Positions 61,035 to 64,000 of a DNA stretch of 64,000 nucleotides are shown here, in pieces (position 1 is the stretch's first letter; every line of letters begins with the position of its first letter). Both the position numbers and the translations under genes were made by a program. The stretch is from Streptomyces antimycoticus (GTDB lineage Bacteria > Actinomycetota > Actinomycetes > Streptomycetales > Streptomycetaceae). The DNA lies in NCBI RefSeq assembly GCF_005405925.1, contig NZ_BJHV01000001.1:3472001-3536000 (forward strand), read 5' to 3'. A model generated the notes under the pieces. That model was not told the DNA's origin and did not search any database. It saw only the letters and a program-made list of their open reading frames with translations.

Positions 61035-62062
61035 GCCGCACGGAAGACGTCCTGGTACTCGACAAGCCCGGCAGCCACCGGCTGGAGAGCCGGGCGATCG
61101 CCGCACCCGGCCCCGGTGACGCCCGGGTGCGCGTCCACGCCTCCGGGATCTGCGGCAGCGACCGCGAGCTGTACCAGGGCAACCGGCCCGAGGGGTACGT
61201 CCGCTATCCCGTCACCCCCGGTCATGAGTGGTCCGGGACCGTCGAGGCGGTCGGCGCGGGCGTCCCGGAGGCGCTCGTCGGCCGTAAGGTCGTCGGCGAG
61301 GGGTTCCGCAACTGCCAGGTGTGCGACCGCTGTCACGCCGGGGACACCACTTTGTGCACGGCCGGGTACGAGGAGACCGGCTTCACCCAGCCCGGGGCGA
61401 TGGCCGACACCCTGACCCTGCCGGCCCGGCTGCTGCATCCGCTGTCCGACGACGCCGACCTGGGCGCGGCCGCCCTGCTGGAGCCCGCCGCCTGTATCGC
61501 CGCCGCCGCGCTCAAGGCCCGGGCCCGGCCCGGTGAGCGGGTCGCGGTGGTCGGCACCGGCACGCTCGGCATGATCGCCGTACAGTTCCTCGCCGCCGTC
61601 TCCCCCGCACGGCTGCTGGTGGTGGGCACCCGCCCGGACCGGGAGCAACTGTCGCTGGACTTCGGCGCCACCGACTTCCGCACCCGGGACCAGCTCTCCG
61701 ACCAGCTCTCGGGCTACGACGTGGTCATCGAGACCGCCGGATCGGCCTCCGCCGCCCGTAACTCCGCCTCGCTGTTGCGCCGGGGCGGCCGGCTGGTGCT
61801 CACCGGCATCCCGGCGGCGGGCGCCGACGGGCTGGACCCCACCGATCTGGTCGTCCGCCAGATCGAGGTGCAGACCGTCTTCGGCGCCCCACCCGCCGCC
61901 TGGTCGCACGCCGTACGGGTCTTCGACGCGGGGCTGCTGACCCTGCGGCCGCTGATCACCCATGAGCTGCCGCTCACCGACTTCGCCTCGGCGATCGAGC
62001 TGGTCGGCAGCGGCGATCCGGCCGTCGGCAAGGTGCTGCTGCGTCCGCAGGGCCTCGACTAG
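61031..62062 (+). CDS. Zinc-binding alcohol dehydrogenase
   Basis: A 343-residue medium-chain zinc dehydrogenase. The catalytic zinc ligand region is SGICGSDRELYQGN with HEWSGTVEAVG; the structural zinc cysteines are CQVC, CHAG and CTAG within GFRNCQVCDRCHAGDTTLCT; the Rossmann motif is VAVVGTGTLGMIAVQFLA. It matches sorbitol/threonine-type sugar dehydrogenases, probably oxidising a sugar or keto-acid alcohol in the operon's pathway. ATG 61031 overlaps the small ORF stop and lies nine bases from GGGGAG; an ATG at 61025 is the alternative. Confidence 0.92.
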   Translation: MSRTEDVLVLDKPGSHRLESRAIAAPGPGDARVRVHASGICGSDRELYQGNRPEGYVRYPVTPGHEWSGTVEAVGAGVPEALVGRKVVGEGFRNCQVCDRCHAGDTTLCTAGYEETGFTQPGAMADTLTLPARLLHPLSDDADLGAAALLEPAACIAAAALKARARPGERVAVVGTGTLGMIAVQFLAAVSPARLLVVGTRPDREQLSLDFGATDFRTRDQLSDQLSGYDVVIETAGSASAARNSASLLRRGGRLVLTGIPAAGADGLDPTDLVVRQIEVQTVFGAPPAAWSHAVRVFDAGLLTLRPLITHELPLTDFASAIELVGSGDPAVGKVLLRPQGLD

Positions 62063-62230
62063 CAAGGGCCTCGACCAGCACATGTGGCACGCCTCCCGCA
62101 CCCGTCTCCCGTCATCCCACCAGCCTCCCGGACCGTCTCTAGTCATCCACCCAGCCCCACCCGGACAACGATGTCCCGGGCAGCACCAGCCGGACGCCGA
62201 ACCACCGGCCATCACTCCACAGGGAGCACC

Positions 62231-63219
62231 GTGACCGCCGCCTCACCCACCACTCCCGGCCCCCGCCGCCCGCCGACGCGGCCCTCGCCTCGCTCGGCCA
62301 CGCCACGCCCGCCCCCGACCCCGCCGACGCCTCCGCGCACACCTTCCCCGACGGCGGCACCTGGCGCACCGAGATCCCGTCCGTCGAGGGTCCGGAGGCG
62401 CTGGCCACCGTGTTCAAGGAGGCCGGGCGGCTCGATGTGCCGATCCACCGGATCAGCCAGGGCAGCGGCGTCTGGATGCTCACCGATGCCGAGATCACCG
62501 AGATGGTGGAGTCCTGCGCCGAGCGGAACGCCGAGCTGTGCCTGTTCACCGGCCCCCGCGGCACCTGGGACATCGGCGCCGCCACCCGCTCCGACTCCGG
62601 CGGCGGGGGTCTGCGCGCCCGTGGCCATGACGCGGTGGCCGGATGTGTGGAGGACGCGCTGCGCGCCGTCTCGCTGGGCGTGAAGTGCCTGCTGGTCGCC
62701 GACGAGGGGGTGCTGTGGCTGCTGAACCGGCTGCGGGAGCGCGGTGAGCTGCCCGCGGACACCACCTTCAAGCTGTCCGCGCTGGTCGGCCCGGTCAACC
62801 CGGCCTCGTTCGCGGTGTACGAGCAGCTCGGGGCCGACTCCATCAACATCCCCTCGGACCTCACGCTGGAGCACCTCACCGAGATCCGCCGGGTCTCCCG
62901 CGCCCCGATGGACTTCTATGTCGAGGCCCCGGACGACCTCGGTGGCTATGTCCGGCTCTATGACGCGGCGGAGCTGATCCGGCGCGGTGCCCCCATCTAT
63001 CTGAAGTTCGGGCTCAGCAAATCCCCGGGGATCTACCCGTACGGCGCCCAGCTGCGGGACGTGGCGCTGGGCAGCGCCCGTGAGCGGGTGCGCCGCGGGC
63101 GACTCGTGCTCGACCTGCTGGGCCGGCTGGGCGCGGACGGCGGGATGTCCCCGCTCGGCTCCCGGCTGCCGGGTCCGCTGCGGCGTTTCACCGCCGACGC
63201 GGCCCCCCTGAATTCCTGA
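62231..63219 (+). CDS. TIM-barrel protein of the sugar operon, frameshifted near its N-terminus
   Basis: The GTG at 62231 begins a frame that is lost at the CCCCC run 62260-62264; the second frame reads ADAALASLGHATPAPDPADA and RTEIPSVEGPEALATV and then an uninterrupted 269 residues from 62410. With one extra C the protein is about 329 residues. Barrel-like segments are VPIHRISQGSGVWMLTDAEI, CLLVADEGVLWLLNRL, KLSALVGPVNPASFAVYEQL and APIYLKFGLSKSPGIYPYGA. It recalls U32-peptidase-like TIM barrels; the enzymatic role is unknown. It lies between the alcohol dehydrogenase and the sugar-binding protein. Confidence 0.75.
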
Positions 63220-63252
63220 CGCAACGACGCCCCAGGGAAGGACCCCAACACC

Positions 63253-64000
63253 ATGCGCACGGTAAGAGGAGCACGAGCCGCGGCGATAGGCGCCGGCCTC
63301 CTCGCGCTCTCGCTGACGGCCACGGCCTGCGGCCAGGAGGCGGTCGGCGGCAGCCGGTACAAGAGCAAGGAAAAGGGAGGCACGATCGGCATCGCGATGC
63401 CGACCAAGTCCTCCGAACGGTGGATCACCGACGGCCGCAATGTGGCCAAGCAGTTCCAGGCGGCGGGCTACAAGACGGACTTGCAGTTCGGCGAGGACGA
63501 CGTCCGCACCCAGGTGGCCCAGCTCGAAAACATGATCACCAAGGGCCACCGGCTGCTGGTGATCGCGCCGATCAACGGCGGGGCGCTCAACGACGTCCTG
63601 AAGCAGGCCCATGACGCCAACATTCCGGTGATCTCCTACGACCGGCTGCTGCTGGGCACGCCGAACGTCGACTACTACGCGACGTTCGACAACGAGAAGG
63701 TCGGCAGGCTCCAGGGCCAGTACATCGTCAACAAGCTGGGGCTGGCCAAGGGCCGCAAGGGCCCGTTCTCCATCGAGCTGTTCGCCGGCTCGTCGGACGA
63801 CAACAACACCGGGTACTTCTACAACGGCGCGATGAGCGTGCTCAAGCCGTACATGGACAAGGGTGAGCTGATCGTCCGCTCCAAGCAGACGAGCCTCAAC
63901 CAGCTCTACACCGAGAAGTGGAGCGGCAGCGCGGCGCAGGACCGCATGGAGGACCTGCTCAACAAGTCGTACAGCACCGAGGACGTCGATGCCGTCCTCT
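63253..64000 (+). CDS. chvE: ChvE-like multiple-sugar ABC transporter substrate-binding lipoprotein (partial)
   Basis: The first 249 residues of a periplasmic-binding-type lipoprotein; the 3' end is outside. Lipobox LTATAC gives the lipidated cysteine near residue 27. ChvE-type features are GGTIGIAMPTKSSERWITDG, KTDLQFGEDDVRTQVAQLEN, LVIAPINGGALNDVLKQAHD and IPVISYDRLLLGTPNVDYYA. It delivers aldoses such as arabinose, galactose or xylose to a GguA/GguB-like transporter that probably follows. Start ATG at 63253. Confidence 0.93.
   Translation, partial: MRTVRGARAAAIGAGLLALSLTATACGQEAVGGSRYKSKEKGGTIGIAMPTKSSERWITDGRNVAKQFQAAGYKTDLQFGEDDVRTQVAQLENMITKGHRLLVIAPINGGALNDVLKQAHDANIPVISYDRLLLGTPNVDYYATFDNEKVGRLQGQYIVNKLGLAKGRKGPFSIELFAGSSDDNNTGYFYNGAMSVLKPYMDKGELIVRSKQTSLNQLYTEKWSGSAAQDRMEDLLNKSYSTEDVDAVL

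Overview
The window is high-GC actinomycete DNA, almost certainly from a Streptomyces chromosome. Signs are the third-position GC bias, many GTG starts, several promoters placed for leaderless transcripts, very rare TTA codons, and the fasR-fabD-fabH-acpP-fabF block with aceE and a TerD cluster nearby. Most genes are conserved chromosomal genes; one segment (about 8.5-13.4 kb) is accessory.

Layout. 0-7.7 kb: the end of an MDR oxidoreductase, a TetR regulator with a long palindrome, a leaderless short-chain dehydrogenase under a MerR-type promoter, a cold-shock-like protein, a NarL-type two-component pair, a secreted tripeptidyl-aminopeptidase-like hydrolase and a membrane protein. 7.7-13.4 kb: a RibD-like reductase, then an ATP-grasp (graspetide) RiPP cluster. 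It has a divergent XRE/TPR regulator, two Cys-containing hypothetical proteins, a 40-residue hydrophobic peptide, a precursor peptide, an ATP-grasp ligase and a PIMT-like methyltransferase. Three of its genes carry the rare TTA codon, so bldA control is likely. 13.6 kb: tRNA-Val(TAC) with an unusual downstream inverted repeat. 13.9-17.4 kb: coiled-coil, FmdB, DUF4383 and O-methyltransferase genes.

17.5-28.9 kb: a large tellurite-resistance-type (Ter) stress locus. It holds a HAD phosphatase, a StiP/PELOTA-PRTase protein, a TRSP phosphoribosyltransferase, a CitE-like lyase, three TerD proteins (one with a long Pro/Tyr tail), a TerA-like protein and a TerC/DUF475 membrane protein, followed by a peroxiredoxin and a DUF3052 protein. 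29.4-32.1 kb: aceE. 32.6-43.9 kb: an I36-type inhibitor, an efflux pump with its TetR regulator, two DUF1023 paralogues flanking a DUF4429 and two-component operon (the kinase has a TTA codon), an aldo/keto reductase with its MerR regulator, and a beta-lactamase-family hydrolase. 44-50 kb: pirin, fasR and the fatty-acid synthase operon. 50-59.5 kb: a beta-hydroxyacid dehydrogenase, DUF3145, a GDSL lipoprotein, a GH3 glycosidase with a TetR regulator, DUF6299, and an MFS pump with an ArsR-like regulator. 59.6 kb to the end: a sugar-acid operon (enolase-superfamily dehydratase, a coupled 52-codon ORF, a zinc alcohol dehydrogenase, a TIM-barrel protein, a ChvE-like binding protein running off the end).

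Seven single-base losses, mostly in C or G runs, break otherwise intact genes (HAD, TRSP PRTase, GH3 twice, ArsR-like twice, TIM-barrel). The shared pattern points to sequencing or assembly error rather than gene decay. The strongest leads are the TTA-rich graspetide cluster with its tandem hairpins and small peptide, the MerR operator shared by two reductases 40 kb apart, and the tRNA-Val inverted repeat.
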